The notes beneath the pieces are model-generated. The model had not been told where the DNA came from. It saw nothing but the letters and a program-made list of their open reading frames with translations, and did not search any database. Positions 1 to 22,756 of a stretch of DNA of 64,000 nt are shown piece after piece (position 1 is the first letter of the stretch; every line of letters begins with the position of its first letter). Source of the stretch: Phoenix dactylifera (Eukaryota > Streptophyta > Magnoliopsida > Arecales > Arecaceae); contig NC_052395.1 in NCBI RefSeq assembly GCF_009389715.1, positions 5,542,812 through 5,606,811 on the forward strand, given 5' to 3'. The position numbers and the translations under genes were made by a program.

Positions 1-1010
1 TAGGAATGTCCTCGATAGTAGAAAGGATGGTGCTTGGGTATGGAAGCTGGGCGTGCACCCCTGTGGTGGAGTGTTGATGCATAAGGGGTTAAATGTTGCA
101 TCTAATTGTGACCTTTGCCCAAATGTGGAGGAGTCTACGACTCTGTGTTCTTTTTCAATTCCCAAAGGCACCGTAGGTTTGGCAATTATCCAATGTCCCA
201 GCTGTATTTTACGCATCACCATCCGCATTGGAGGTTTTTCTACAGCATCCGAAAATATATGGTTATAAACCTGAAAGCAGGACAGATTGCATCTACTCTG
301 CTTATGTTGTCTTTCATATGTGGCTTACAAGGAATAAATGAATCTTCGAAAATTTATCTTCTTCATCAAGATTCTAACTAGAAACAGCTTTCATGCAAGC
401 TACTGAAGTGATTCAGAGTGAAAGAGGCTGATACGGACACTTGGACTCCCCCACATCATTATCTCTTACCAGAACGGTATTCATTACCTAGGAGCCCCCA
501 CCCCCAAGTTTCATAAAGGTTAATTTTGATGGTAGTATCAGTGATAGAGCATGTAGAGGAGGTGCATGTTCTGTGATCAAAGGTTCGAATTCTTAATTTA
601 TTTTAGTGAGTGGGAGACAGCTTTTTGACCCATCTATTTCGGGGCAGAGTTGCAAGCTGCTTGGGAGGAGATGCGGCACGCTATTATTTCTTTGAAGGCT
701 GCTCCTTAAAGACGACTTAGTAGTAATGGTCGATTGAATTGGATTTCGAAACTCTCAAGATCTACCACTGATTATCCCATACTATTGAACATTCAGAGAG
801 TCGTCGATACTTGTACATTGTTTACCATAATTCATGTCTATCGAGACGCAAATAGTGCAGCTAACAGAGTAACTACTTTTGTTGTCAAACACTGGTAAAA
901 TTTTATGGCCAACTTTTTCTAGCATTTTTGTTTAGTTTAGAAATATTTTATTTCCTGACTCTATTGGATTTATTTATACTAAGCACGTAGATACCATCCG
1001 GTTAATCGAA
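1..1010 (+). mobile_element. LINE (L1-type) 3' remnant with RNase H domain
   Basis: Decayed 3' part of a plant L1-type LINE; its 5' end lies outside the window. Near 40-150 the frames give a reverse-transcriptase zinc-finger-like stretch (WKLGVHPCGG, then CDLC). Around 495-590 they give the start of an RNase H domain (VNFDGS followed by a GGA motif), preceded by the proline-rich spacer (GAPTPKF) also seen in the copies near 11.8 kb and 51.2 kb. The coding sequence is broken by stops and shifts. The end near 960-990 resembles the LDSIGFIYTKHV-type terminus of the other copies, followed by an A-rich tail. Not functional. Confidence 0.7.
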
Positions 1011-2342
1011 AAAGAAAAACACAACTATTACTCAGTTCAGCTCAACTCATTTACACTTCCAAATCAAGAAATTGCAGAACACTAGTGATGTTACAGGGAT
1101 CATGGTTTCAAGTTCGCAGCTATTAATACTTGCTGTACGCGATTTTCCCCTGCTTTCTCCTATATGAAGTAGATGTACTCAACACAAGCGCAAGATGTGA
1201 AGGTCTCGTGACAGAATTAGAAAAATCTTTTAAATTCTGAAGTCACGTTCATCTAAAATGACACTTGTTTAACGGGCAAGACTCGTCAAAGGAATAAAAA
1301 CCAACTTGAGTCAATTCGGCAAAAGATTATAATTTGTAAATAAGCAACATCCACTCTTTTATTTTTTTCCTGTCATCGAGTACTTCCTGCTCGTAAACTT
1401 TAAGATAGTGAATCGAAACCCAAGTAGCTCCACCACCCTAGCGATCATCCGCTAGCTCGCTGAAAAACTTTAAAATATCCCTAAACTTGTTAAATTCACC
1501 AACCCATGCAGTTCTCCATTTTTTATCACCATCACCTTTTCTGGGAGTGAAGTTAGTAGACTAGAGATCGAGATAGAAGGATGAACCTTGAGACGAAGAA
1601 TACAAAAACAAAAATCAATCAACCCACAGTTGAACCATGAATCTAGAACTCAAGAGACCAGAGTTCAGCGTTCATGACAATTATGTTCACAGAAAACACC
1701 GCTCTGAGGCGCTCAGTCAAATGATCTCAAAGTGACGCTGCGTTTTTTTAAACTTTTTGTCAGACGGGGCTCCTGTTCAATAATCACAGATTTTTTTTTC
1801 TTGGAGGACACGGATCAATGTGATAGGTGAAATTGTGAAAGTGATTGCATGATTTCTTTTTGCAGGGCAAGAAAACCAAATAACCAGACTGCCTTCTAGG
1901 GCACGATTTTCTTTTCCCAATTAAACTTTCCAGAGCATAATCACAGTGTTAGTGATCATAAAGGCGAATCTAAACCACAAACCGCTGATGGAGCCTGACT
2001 CACCCCAGCTGCTGCTTTATTTTTATTTTTTTTTGCTAGAAGACCCATTCAGCAACCTCAACAGCACAAGTTGTAGGAACTTACAGAAAAGAATGTAGTG
2101 ACAACAATACTTGGAATAACCGGTTTGGACCAAAACATGTAGAGCATCTTTGAAAAAACTTAACCTGGATGTCAAAGGTTACTTAATAGAGTTTGAATTT
2201 TGCTAATCCACTGCATCCTTACGAGACTCCAACCAAACTCAAATTCCAAAATCAGCAAAATTAATAACCTCTAAAATTATTTTAATTCTAGCAAGTCACA
2301 AACACAAGATGGCAATGCAATAAAAACAACTGAAGAATCCAT
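1011..2342. other. Intergenic, 3' flank of RPS24
   Basis: No convincing coding region or structured repeat is visible. The stretch is moderately AT-rich with short homopolymers (for example the T-runs near 1790 and 2025). The TTTATT strings near 2013-2025 read as AATAAA on the minus strand and could serve the RPS24 transcript, which ends at 2343. Confidence 0.5.
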
Positions 2343-6370
<4,028 letters not shown>

Positions 6371-6499
6371 GCATCGAGCCTGGAGAGCAATTTGGAATAG
6401 GACTTTACGGACTTCGATTGTTTCCGTCCACGGGGCTTCGAATGAACCAGGTTGTAACGGAGAGCTCGGGCTCCGCTCGATAACTGGACGAAGCCTGAA

Positions 6500-7046
6500 C
6501 ACTTTATGAGGCTTGAATAACCGAGTAATAGTTCAGTTTGGGCTCGGCACATCATAATCTTGTTAAAATTCGTTCAACCATCAACTATATTTGTAACGGT
6601 TGGTTCGGTCATGTATTGAATGCATGACATGCATCCTATTACAATCAGTCTTCTCTTTTTGCTTGGTAATGCAGAAATTTTTAGAGTTTTTTTTTTTTTT
6701 TTTTTGTGTATGAATACCCTATTAAAAATTCAAATTTGCATAAATATTTTCTTAAAATTTATATTTATTTCTATATCAAAAACAAATACTCCTAATATAA
6801 CAGTTCTACAACATTAATAAAAACTATATTTATTTTAATTAAAAATAAAATAAAATTTTAAAATTACTTTTTTGCCTTCCATCATGATCATCTTATAGAT
6901 TTTTCTTTTTGCACATCTATCCAATAAGGAGATTTTAGTCATTTTAATTTGAAATCATTAATTTTTTAACGGTGTTAGATAGTATGGATACATATGCGAA
7001 AATAAAGATAAAAAATAGGTAGAATAACAAAACAAGTATTTTACAA

Positions 7047-7088
<42 letters not shown>

Positions 7089-8400
7089 TTTATGAGTGTA
7101 TTTATTTAAAATTTAATATTTAGAAGGATATTCATATAAAAAAATCTAAATTTTTATTGCTTTTTAATTTCAGAGGGTCAAATTTTTAGATCCCTTATCG
7201 ACAAATACACTTGCATTTATTAGGGTTTAAGATCCAGGCCCAATTTGGCCATATGGATTTTGGACTGGGGACCATGTGCTTGTTTGCCCCAGCCCAATCT
7301 GCTTGCCCCAGCCTTACATGCTCTACCAGATCAATTTCTAAAATATGCAATGTTAGCTTTGCAAATTTCAAAGATTTTGACAGATGTCTAGATTAATTTC
7401 ACAGTACACTGTTAATGCCCTTATTAATGGTCTATATGGAGCATGTCCATATTAATTAGTTGTTGGTCCAATGCCTCCAATACAGAACACATCATGCCTT
7501 ATGCAAGAGTTAGTCTACTATTCCAAGCACTCCTTTCTCCTTTCTAAATTTTCATATTTCCTTTCAGTTTTTTTCTCTACTCTCCATTCCTCCCCAAGCA
7601 ACTAAAGGAGCCCTTTAGGTCACACCTCCATGCGATCATATTCATGACAAAAGGCTTTGGGTTAAGTCTAGTATATTGTATCTTGAGAACGATCGTGTAG
7701 GTATGGGGTGAAAATTTGTTCTAAAGGCAATGTTTTTACGCACCTCATTCCAAGCATGCCTCTCCAATTCTTCTACATTTTTCTTCATTATTTATATTTT
7801 TAAAATTATTTATTTGTATGATATTATCTTGAAAAATACAATTACAAAATGTTAGCAATTTTTTCATATAATTTTCGACAATCAAAGGATGAATTTTGTA
7901 TATCTAAGTAATTGCTAATATTTCATTGCTTTGAAGTCTAGTATAATTTTTAGTCGTAGAGTTTCTACTATTTTAAAAGATTTTTGGAAATTGCCTAGCT
8001 TTTTTTTCCAGAAAACCACAAAATCCCATTGATCTAAATTTATGCAAAAAAAATAATTCAGCTTTTCAAATAAAATTTTTGAAATATATTGCTCTAGAAA
8101 TAGTGCAAAAACTTTTAAAATAGGTCTTCAAATTAAAATCAATCATTTCAGCTACCCTGAGTTGTGCAGAAGTCTAACTTTAGTAATTTGGGTATCAAAA
8201 TTGTTTCTCTTTATTTTAAAACCTCCGGTAAAAGTATATTTAATATTGTTTAAATGCCCTCTAATACATTTTATTGCATTTTTATTACTTTATTTAAATT
8301 GTTTCCAAGATCTCCTCTGAAAAACCTAATTGACCTAATGCAAATTCTTCAAGAGTTATAAGATTTAAGGCTTAACTAACTCTCTTCCTCTATCATCATC
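6500..8400. other. AT-rich intergenic DNA with an (AT)n tract
   Basis: No gene seen. It contains a T-run near 6683-6704, an (AT)n dinucleotide tract at about 7050-7084 and otherwise low-complexity AT-rich DNA. Short open frames here show no recognisable protein. Confidence 0.5.
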
Positions 8401-8404
8401 AAAC

Positions 8405-8955
8405 TAGATGAACCCATTGACTCAACTAGATATTTTCAAATCATTGGATATCTCCTATACACAGCAAATGGGACAATAGCTAATGTTGCCCATGTTGTAG
8501 GGAGGTTAAGTAGATCTACTCATAACCAGATCAATCTCATTAGATTCGTCTAGAAAGAGTGCTTCAATATCTAAATGAAACCCTTGATCTTTCTATTCTT
8601 TGCATTAAATACCCTAAAGTGGTTGAGGATTATAATAATACAAATTGGGTTACTGATTGCTTAGAATCAAATCAGCCGCTTGCTTTTTTTTTTTTTTTTT
8701 TTTGTGGCTGTGGCCCCATAGCTTGAATATTTTCCAAACAAATAATTGTTGCTCGAAGCATTATTGAGGCTTAGTTGATTGCTTCGGATACCCCACCCTA
8801 ACCAAGGTAGAGTTATTTAAAAATTATATATCTAAACTTCATCTAGTACTAAAACAGGTTATGGCCATATCAATCTATTGTGACAATAAGGATGTAATTG
8901 AACTAGTAGATTAAAAAGATACCCGCAAAAAGATAAATGGACATACCTAGCTTCA

Positions 8956-9051
<96 letters not shown>

Positions 9052-9500
9052 CAATATAGTTTTTTTGAAATATGCTAAGTATAGAAAAATTCAGCAAATT
9101 CATTAACCAAAGGTTTATTTAGATTAGAATCGTAGAGTCATCAAGGAGGATGGAACTTAAGCCAACTATATGTTACCAATAAAAGATACCTAAACTTTAT
9201 GACCGTAGATTCCATGAGAGATGTTCAATGCGGTAGAAATAAAGTTGACTAAGTGATCATACAAGAGGATATAATTTGGAGAATATCTCCTTTCATCCCT
9301 ATGGTGAGGACTTATATCAGAGACAAAATAAACTAAAGATTGAGTTATATTCTTAATGAGTCCTAGGCATCTGCAGGATATTAAGTCATCGATACGCTTA
9401 GAGGGGCACACCTCTATGAGAATCGTCATAAGGTGACAAGTAGAGAATTGAGCTAATCCTAGTAATTTTTTATAAAAAATCAAGATACTAAGCACTAGCC
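8405..9500 (+). mobile_element. Copia-type retrotransposon remnant (RNase H and 3' pol)
   Basis: Conceptual translation from about 8405 gives STRYFQIIGYLLYTANGTIAN, then VAHVVGRLS. This matches the Copia RNase H entry (TRYR.IVGSLLYL... followed by VGVVARF). Later come STHNQ..., a block reading CIKYPKVVEDYNNTNWVTDC, VARSIIEA, SIYCDNKDVIEL, and near 9090 ANSLTKGL, the usual Copia pol C-terminus. There are several stops and shifts, a long T-run (8687-8703) and an embedded microsatellite. A dead fragment; no LTRs were identified. Confidence 0.65.
8957..9051. repeat. Compound microsatellite (CA)n(TA)n(GA)n
   Basis: About 26 CA repeats (8957-9008), then about 10 TA (9009-9028), then about 11 GA (9029-9051), uninterrupted. 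It sits inside the Copia remnant. A short open frame across it is only the dinucleotides being translated. Confidence 0.95.
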
Positions 9501-11242
9501 TTTAATATGCACTAACCATATACAAAACTGTGATATGTAAAAAATCTGAGACAGTGACTTAGCTCAAGATTTTACCTACTATGGCCCTCTCATATAGATA
9601 CAAACAATATCAAGTAAAGTTCAAGTCCATTGATCACCTCATCCGTTGTATAATATAAGTTGCCTAGATTTTTTTTTCTTTATGATTTTATTAACTTTAA
9701 AAATTTAAAACTTTTCTAAGGAAACATTAGAATTTTTTATTATTTTACAATTTAAAATTTTTCAAATTTTAACTTTTTATATTTAATAATCCCGTGTTGG
9801 ACGTTTAAATTTAAGCATACCTATATTTGCTGAAGTCCAAGTGCTCTAGATTCAATTAGATATTGTGGATTTCAAGCTGGTGACCATGAATGCACTTGCT
9901 CGCTCACTCGGCTCAGCTAATCATACTGCACACGTGGCAAGGCATGGTATGCGCATTGTGTCATGTCATGCGTATGCACAAAGTGCTTATATGAGCATAG
10001 ACATGTTAAATTGAAATCCAATATCCAATTCAACAATAATTTGAAGAAGCCAAAGTGCATTCCTTGATAAAGCCAAATAAAGAATGGGAATTGTTCTCTT
10101 CGTAGAACAAATACACTATGACTAAAGATAAGGGTCCCTTGATAATATAGTTGCATTCTCAGAAGACTATTTTTCCTTGCTTTCACACCACATTCTTTTT
10201 AATATTTTTCTCTGAGTAAAACGTTCTTCCCCGTTAATTAATTTATTGAAGCCAGAAATCATGATAGTTCTAAAGATTTCAAAAAACAAAAGTGAAAGAA
10301 ATTACAAATACGAAGACTTCTCATAACATCAAAGTCAGATAAAAACTTGTCCAAATATAGAGCTTCATTGCTGCTGCCACATTTGTTACACTAGCACCCA
10401 TTGCTGTATAAATGTATATTTTGGTGAAAGCACTGTATTAATTCACAATTAGATGCTTGTATAGGTTGTACATTTTCTGACTAAGAAAAATAGTGCCTTA
10501 CTACTGCCATTTCATAAAGATAACAATAAAGATTACATTGAAAAATGAGCAAAAAGAAGAAAAAAAGAAAGAAAAATAGGAAAGAGTGAGTCTTCGTACC
10601 AAAACTGGAATAGGTTTTACATTCCCATGAATGGAGATAATCTCTTGATCAGTACACCAAAAATCCGAGACAAAAAGAACTATATGATCTTACCATACGG
10701 TTTGGATTATATCTTTCGCGAGAAAAAAATGATTGATCTTCTTTTATAACGTCAACTATTGAATCACACACAGGTCTCAAAGCACTTCGCACTTCTTCAT
10801 TCACCGGCTTGCATAGATCTTGAAGCTACCATTGTACGATCTGATAGTAGATTCATGCAAAAGAAAATGAATTCTTCTTTGGTGCGAAAGATACAACCCC
10901 CTCCTTCCGAACCAGCAACCATAAAGGAGCACAAATTAAAGCAATTAGCCGTTGCCAACCTGCTACGTGAGTGACGTCACTTTGTCAATTGTGCCTTTCT
11001 CATCTTTAAAAAAATTGTGAGAAAATGCTTATGATACCTAATCTTGCGGGATAATTGCGAAATTAGTTGTGAGGCACTCAATTCATCTCTAATTAGATTC
11101 CTTTTACAAGTCAGCACGCTTATTACGTGTATTCATGCCTCAGACACCTTAAATCATTGTGCGCGTTGGACCCCGCAAATCATGTGGTTCATGCCAAACG
11201 GGTGCGCCACATCAAGCCATTGCTTTCTGATTGGACGGCCCG
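9501..11242. other. Intergenic DNA without recognisable genes
   Basis: AT-rich, with A/T homopolymers near 9670-9780. Short open frames (for example around 9917-10186 and 10759-10974) show no family features, splice context or codon bias that would support them. Confidence 0.45.
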
Positions 11243-11260
11243 TGATGCGGGCTCCAGCCC
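11243..11260. repeat. LINE target-site duplication, left copy
   Basis: TGATGCGGGCTCCAGCCC, identical to 12959-12976 and directly abutting the poly(T) of the minus-strand LINE. Confidence 0.9.
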
Positions 11261-12958
11261 TTTTTTTTTTTTTTTTTCGCTAATACGGGTGGATCATACC
11301 TGTCGGGTACGGATACATCCAATAAAGTCAAAAAATAGGATACCTCGGAGTGCCAAAGGCAACTCCCCATCTCCAGTCCACAAAGTGTCTCCGGAATGGC
11401 GAGCTACAAATGCAGCCACCCAATCCGCAGCCCCATTGGCTTCACGGTAGATATGCTTGGCCTGAAAGGCCCATCCATCCCTCGCCATAGTCCATATATC
11501 ACGAAGCAATGGGTGGTCACTGTCGTCACCCCTAGGACCCTCTCGGATCCAACTGATAACGGTGGCTGAATCACCCTCTAGGGTGATAGACCTAGCCTGT
11601 AACACGCACCGGGCATGTCGAAGGCCTGCCCAGGCAGCGCTCAGCTTCGCGCTCGGAACCGAGGTGTCAAATAAGTGACTGCCACCAACGGCTACAACCC
11701 TAGCGAAAGGGTCCCGAATGACGAAACCCGCACCTCCCCTCGTGCCACCATCTAGGACTGACCCATCAAAGTTGACCTTGAGGAAACTCGGGGGTGGGGG
11801 CTCCCAGGTGAAAAACACCGTGTGGGATATTGCCGAAGCAGGGTGGGGGCCCCAGATGTCCCGAGCTGTCAAGGTCCCTCCGGTGGTGGAGGTGTGACAC
11901 ATCTCTGCCGCCTGACTACGGGCACTCTCGACCACAAATCTCGGCGACATACATCGTTCACCGAATATACGAGCGTTCCTGGCCAACCAGATCTGGTAGG
12001 CAGTACAGCTCACTCGAGTCACCTCCTGACGAAGCGCCGGGGACTCCGAGCTCTGGTGCATGGCCTGTAAGAACTGGTCCCTACAGCTCCATACCGGCTG
12101 CGGGACCCCTGCCAGACGCCAAGTGTCCCTCGCCCTTGAGCACCGAAACAAGGCATGGTCGACCGTCTCGGCCACACCGCAAACCCCACACTCCAGGGGG
12201 ATCCTCAATCCTCGTCCACCAAGTACTGCTCTCGTTGGAAGACGGTCCCAGACCACCTTCCAGAGGAACAGCGCAACCCTTGGGAGGAGGCCCAATCGCC
12301 AGATCCAGGCACAATCAGGACCAGGCTCGTACTCCCGCCTAAGAATGCGAGAAAGGACGCTCATCCTGACTCTGGGACTGGTCGAGGAACTCCACACTCG
12401 TATATCTGGTCCACCGCTCTGTGGCAGAGGGAGGGAGCGAACCCGCTCCGCCAGATGCTCCCCGAAGAAGCGGGCTAATCGAATCTCGTCCCATCCAGCC
12501 TCCCCGGGGGTCATAAGATCACAGACCTGTAAACCCTCCCCAGCCTCAATACTAACAGTAGTCGACCAGCGGCACAGGGGGAGGCCATCAACCCATGAGT
12601 CCCTGGTCACATCGATGCTGTGGCCATCGCCTATCAGCCATCGAGTGTGATCCGACACCATGGGCACATATCTCGCAATCTCACGCCATAAAAAAGAACA
12701 TCCCCGCCCTCCTCGAACCCCGCCCTCCTGGCCTACCCCCCCATAACGGACAGTCATGATCCGGCTCCAGAAGCCTTGCGGCTCCAGGATGAAGCGGGAA
12801 GCATGCCGGGCGAGGAGCAGCTCTCGTCTCTTCAGGAGAGACAACACCCCAAGGCCACCCTCCTTGAGAGGGAGGCAAATACTCTCCCATGCCACCAGGT
12901 ACACCCCACGGCCCCCACCAAGCGAGCCCCATAAGAAGCCCCGAATCAGTCGCTCAAC
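11261..12958 (-). mobile_element. 5'-truncated L1-type LINE with zf-RVT and RNase H
   Basis: Minus-strand LINE of about 1.7 kb flanked by a perfect 18-bp target-site duplication and ending in a poly(A) tail (T-run 11261-11277 on plus). One open frame covers 12904-11294 (536 aa), read from the last part of reverse transcriptase (WESICLPLKEGGLGV). Next come a reverse-transcriptase zinc finger (CGVC, then H and C with C-x2-C-x7-H-x4-C spacing) and an RNase H domain (NFDGSVLDGG, GDSATVISWI, REANGAADWVAAF). The RNase H glutamate usually found in AEL is Lys here (SAKLSAAW; the 51-kb copy has RAELRAA). The catalytic RT and endonuclease are absent, so the copy cannot move itself. The open frame and intact duplication indicate a fairly recent insertion. 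Confidence 0.92.
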
Positions 12959-12976
12959 TGATGCGGGCTCCAGCCC
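12959..12976. repeat. LINE target-site duplication, right copy
   Basis: Second copy of the 18-bp sequence at 11243-11260. It marks the truncated 5' end of the minus-strand LINE. Confidence 0.9.
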
Positions 12977-13106
12977 TCGCCGCCAACTTTGAACGACCCA
13001 TCGTCCTCGTTGCGCTACTGTAAAATCCGTTGCGTCTTCTCGTAGCGTACGGTAAAAGAGAGTAGCAAATCACCCACCCCGATCCACCGATCCTCCCCAA
13101 GCGTTG

Positions 13107-13240
13107 TCTCGCCACGTGCCCCAATTAACTTCGCAACACGTGCCCCTTACCATATCCGGCCTCGTGGGAACAAGTGATTAGCTGGCTTTTTTGGGGTCGA
13201 TGACGTGGCAATACATTCCATTTGCCACGTGGCCTGCGTG
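13107..13240 (+). promoter_or_regulatory. Cluster of G-box/ABRE-like ACGT motifs upstream of NADP-ME
   Basis: Four ACGT-core sites within about 130 bp: CACGTG at 13113-13118, CACGTG at 13137-13142, ACGTGG at 13203-13208 and the palindrome GCCACGTGGC at 13224-13233. They lie about 0.8-0.9 kb upstream of the malic enzyme start codon, between it and the LINE insertion. Such motifs bind bZIP and bHLH factors (light, ABA). Any role here is inferred from position only. Confidence 0.45.
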
Positions 13241-13863
13241 TCAGCTGAGAAAGGAATTGGTTCCAGATTTGGGCCTCCTTACCCGCTGCTCCGGGTTAAT
13301 CCACCCGGGTGGCCGCTCCATGTAAAAGACAAGTAATGCTACGGAACCCAACAATGCTACCAAAATGAAATCCATGCCATGCGGCAAGAGAAGGTTCATG
13401 CAATGAATGCGGTGTCATGTACCCTGTGCCTTTGATGAGAATAACGAGTTGCCGTGGCGGTGGCAGGAAGCGGCATTTGGACGCTGCGTTTGGGCGACGA
13501 AACATCTATATGCAAAGAATCTTTCTCTTAGTAGTAATTAAATAACTAAATAAAAAGAGACGTGGCGGTAACTAGTGTTTGGGTGCTAAGTTTGGGCCAC
13601 CAAAACATTTGCGTTCAAAGATAGACCTTCATAAAACAAAGGAAATCTCGTTACAGTTACTCGCGGATTGACAAGAAAATCCTGTTACCCGCGGCGGCCC
13701 AGCAGCCTACTTCCCCATCGCACGGTCTTACATTAATTTTCATCGTCAAGTTCCGGATGGGTGCTCGAACAATCTAATCTTATACTCATCCGCGGTACAA
13801 ATTATCTCCACGGGTGACTACAAAGCGAGCCCATCGCGCTCGATGTCTCCTTCTTTCCTGTTT

Positions 13864-13888
13864 CTCACTCTCTCTCTCTCTCTCTCTC
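13864..13888 (+). repeat. (CT)n tract in the probable NADP-ME 5' leader
   Basis: About 12 CT repeats roughly 130 bp upstream of the first ATG. CT-rich microsatellites are common in plant 5' UTRs near transcription starts. No clear TATA box was seen just upstream. Confidence 0.7.
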
Positions 13889-14018
13889 ACGGTCTCCGAG
13901 CCGGAAGAAAGAGAGGGAAAGAAGGATACGAAGCACATCTTCTTCCTAAGAGTCCTCCGCATCTCTCTCACCGGAGGAAGACAAAAGCCACGCCCATTTA
14001 AATTGACAACTCGTCGCC

Positions 14019-20707
<6,689 letters not shown>

Positions 20708-21276
20708 ATGGGGCTTCCAATTTTGCTGTACTTCAAGAGTTATGCATGATGCCAGTGTAGTAGTGTGGTTGCTTCTCAATGTGTGTCAAAACATTTGTCA
20801 GCGTGCTTTTGTAATGTTGTATGAAGTTGGTCTTGAAGTCTAAGCATAAATATTATTTCCTAAGGCTATCAACGCTAGCAATTTCACCCACAAATTTTTG
20901 TTGCTGTTCATAGGGTCATCTACTTGAGCAGGAACGCCAGTGCCCAAGAATCATTGCAGGCTTTATGATTCTTCTACGGGACAAACCCAACCCCATCAAC
21001 AGCAGTACAACAACCCATCAACTCTGTCAGTCTTTGTAGACTGTCTTAATATCGTTCTAAACGACGCGCTCCTTCAAACTTGCAGCAGATACATACGCTT
21101 ATATAAAAATAGGGCATGCTAACATCTAATAATAATAATAATAATAGATTCGTACAATTTATACTCTAATGCTAATTTAACGTTAATTGAATCCAAATAA
21201 TCAGACTTTAAAAAGAGATATTATTTAGGCCCACGGGTTGTAGTCTAGAGGGGTTCGAACTTTTGGATGACATAAA
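20708..21276. other. 3' flank of NADP-ME
   Basis: Contains the 3' UTR of the malic enzyme. ATAAATATTATTT near 20846 is a possible poly(A) region. A (TAA)n tract lies near 21127-21146. No gene seen. Confidence 0.45.
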
Positions 21277-21618
21277 GGGCTCGTTTGGTTCGCGGAAAGT
21301 ATTTTTCCTCCTATGAATATGATTCATGAGAAATAAATTCGTAGGAAGAGAATGCCTATAAAAGTATTTTTGGCATGTTTGGTTAATCATAGGAAAGTGA
21401 CAAATTTCTAAATTGCTTATGTTTGGTTTGTCATCCACTTTTTTGGGAAAGTTATGTATAATTCCTATTATGCCTTTAATAAAAATTAGGTCTTTAATGT
21501 CTCTTTAATGCTTCTTTAATGTTGAAGGGTTTTTTTGGAAAAAGTAAAAATAGAGTGATTTCCGTCTTATGAGAAAGTAATTTTTCCATGTTTCTCATGG
21601 AAAAGACTTTCCTATGAA
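21277..21618. repeat. Tourist-like MITE, partial copy in tandem
   Basis: Starts with GGGCTCGTTTGGTTCGCGGA and matches about the first 340 bp of the adjacent copy (21619-22099) and of the copy at 60843-61323, but lacks the right terminus. It runs straight into the start of the second copy. Confidence 0.75.
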
Positions 21619-22099
21619 GGACTCGTTTGGTTCGCGGAAAGCATTTTTCCTACTAGGAATATGATTAATGGGAAATAAATTCCTAGGAAGAGGATGCCTA
21701 GGAAAGTACTTTTGGCATGTTTGGTTGACCATAGGAAAGTGACAAATTTCCAAAGTGCTTATGTTTGGTTGGCCATCCACTTTTCTAGGAAAGTTATGTA
21801 TAATTTCTATTATGTCCTTAATAAAAATTAGGTCTTTAATGCCTCTTTAATGCTTTTTTAATGTTGAAGGGTTTTTTTTGGAAAAAAGTAAAAATAGAGT
21901 GATTCCCGCCTCATGGGAAAGTAACTTTCCCATGTTTCTCATGGAAAAGACTTTCTTATAAAATGTGGGAATCATATTTCCATGGGAATACAACTTTTCC
22001 GTCTCTCTCATTTAATAACTCCAACCAAACAAGAGGCATCTCATTATTTTTCCGTTGACCACACTTTTCCCTATTCTTTTCCTGCGAACTAAACGAGCC
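21619..22099. repeat. Tourist-like MITE, full copy
   Basis: About 480 bp with inverted termini: GGACTCGTTTGGTTCGCGGA at left and TGCGAACTAAACGAGCC at right. The interior also shows inverted symmetry (GGAAAGT and ACTTTCC strings). Same family as 60843-61323. No coding capacity; depends on a PIF/Harbinger-type transposase elsewhere, by family resemblance. Confidence 0.8.
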
Positions 22100-22360
22100 T
22101 AAATGGGTTTATCAGAACCGGATTTGAATTTTTTAGATTGGGTCCGAGTTATACATAGATCCGATCCGATTCGAATGATCCGTTGGGTTAAAAATTATAA
22201 CGGTGGATCCGATTCAATCTGACCCGAATGATCCGTTGGATCAAAAATTATAGCGGTGGATCCGAGTCGACCCAATCTTCTATTAGATTGAATCTGAGTT
22301 TAAAATTAAAATTTAATTAAAAATCTAGATTGAATCGGGTCCGACCCATTTGTATACCTA
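22100..22360. repeat. GGGTCCGA/GATCCG-rich repeat
   Basis: Contains two similar sub-blocks (ATGATCCGTTGG..., then AAAAATTATA.CGGTGGATCC) and ends in GGGTCCGACCCATTTGTATA. Resembles dispersed GGGTC-rich elements such as the one near 40.45-40.6 kb. Boundaries uncertain. Confidence 0.45.
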
Positions 22361-22756
22361 CAACTCATACAGCCCCTACTGCGAGTTGGCAGCCCAAACC
22401 TCTAATAAGAATATTTTCTCTCTCCGCCCTAAATATCCCGTCAACTTTTCCCAACGACGGCCATATATATGCACATTTGCGAACATATCAGATAAGATCG
22501 CAACCGTCTATTAAAATACAACCTTCCTATTATACCCATCACGTGTATCACACGTGCCGAAAACCCGTCCACCCTCCAAGAATTTATAAGACTGCTAGGC
22601 TCGTGTTGGTGTTACAGATTTTTTTTTGTTGTTGTTATTTTCTTTGGGTCCTTGTGCTCATTGATAGATACAGCTCAGGTGCAGCGAGCGCAAGAGATTC
22701 TGTCTTGGACTTTTGCCCAACAGATCTAGTGCACCAGCTTTGCTTAATGACGAAGA

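Noticed and set aside
8903..9103. Minus-strand frame with YIYIYI/CVCVCV runs
   Set aside because: Only a translation of the compound microsatellite.
11822..12650. Plus-strand frames of up to 196 aa
   Set aside because: Shadows of the open minus-strand LINE frame in GC-rich sequence; no recognisable domains.
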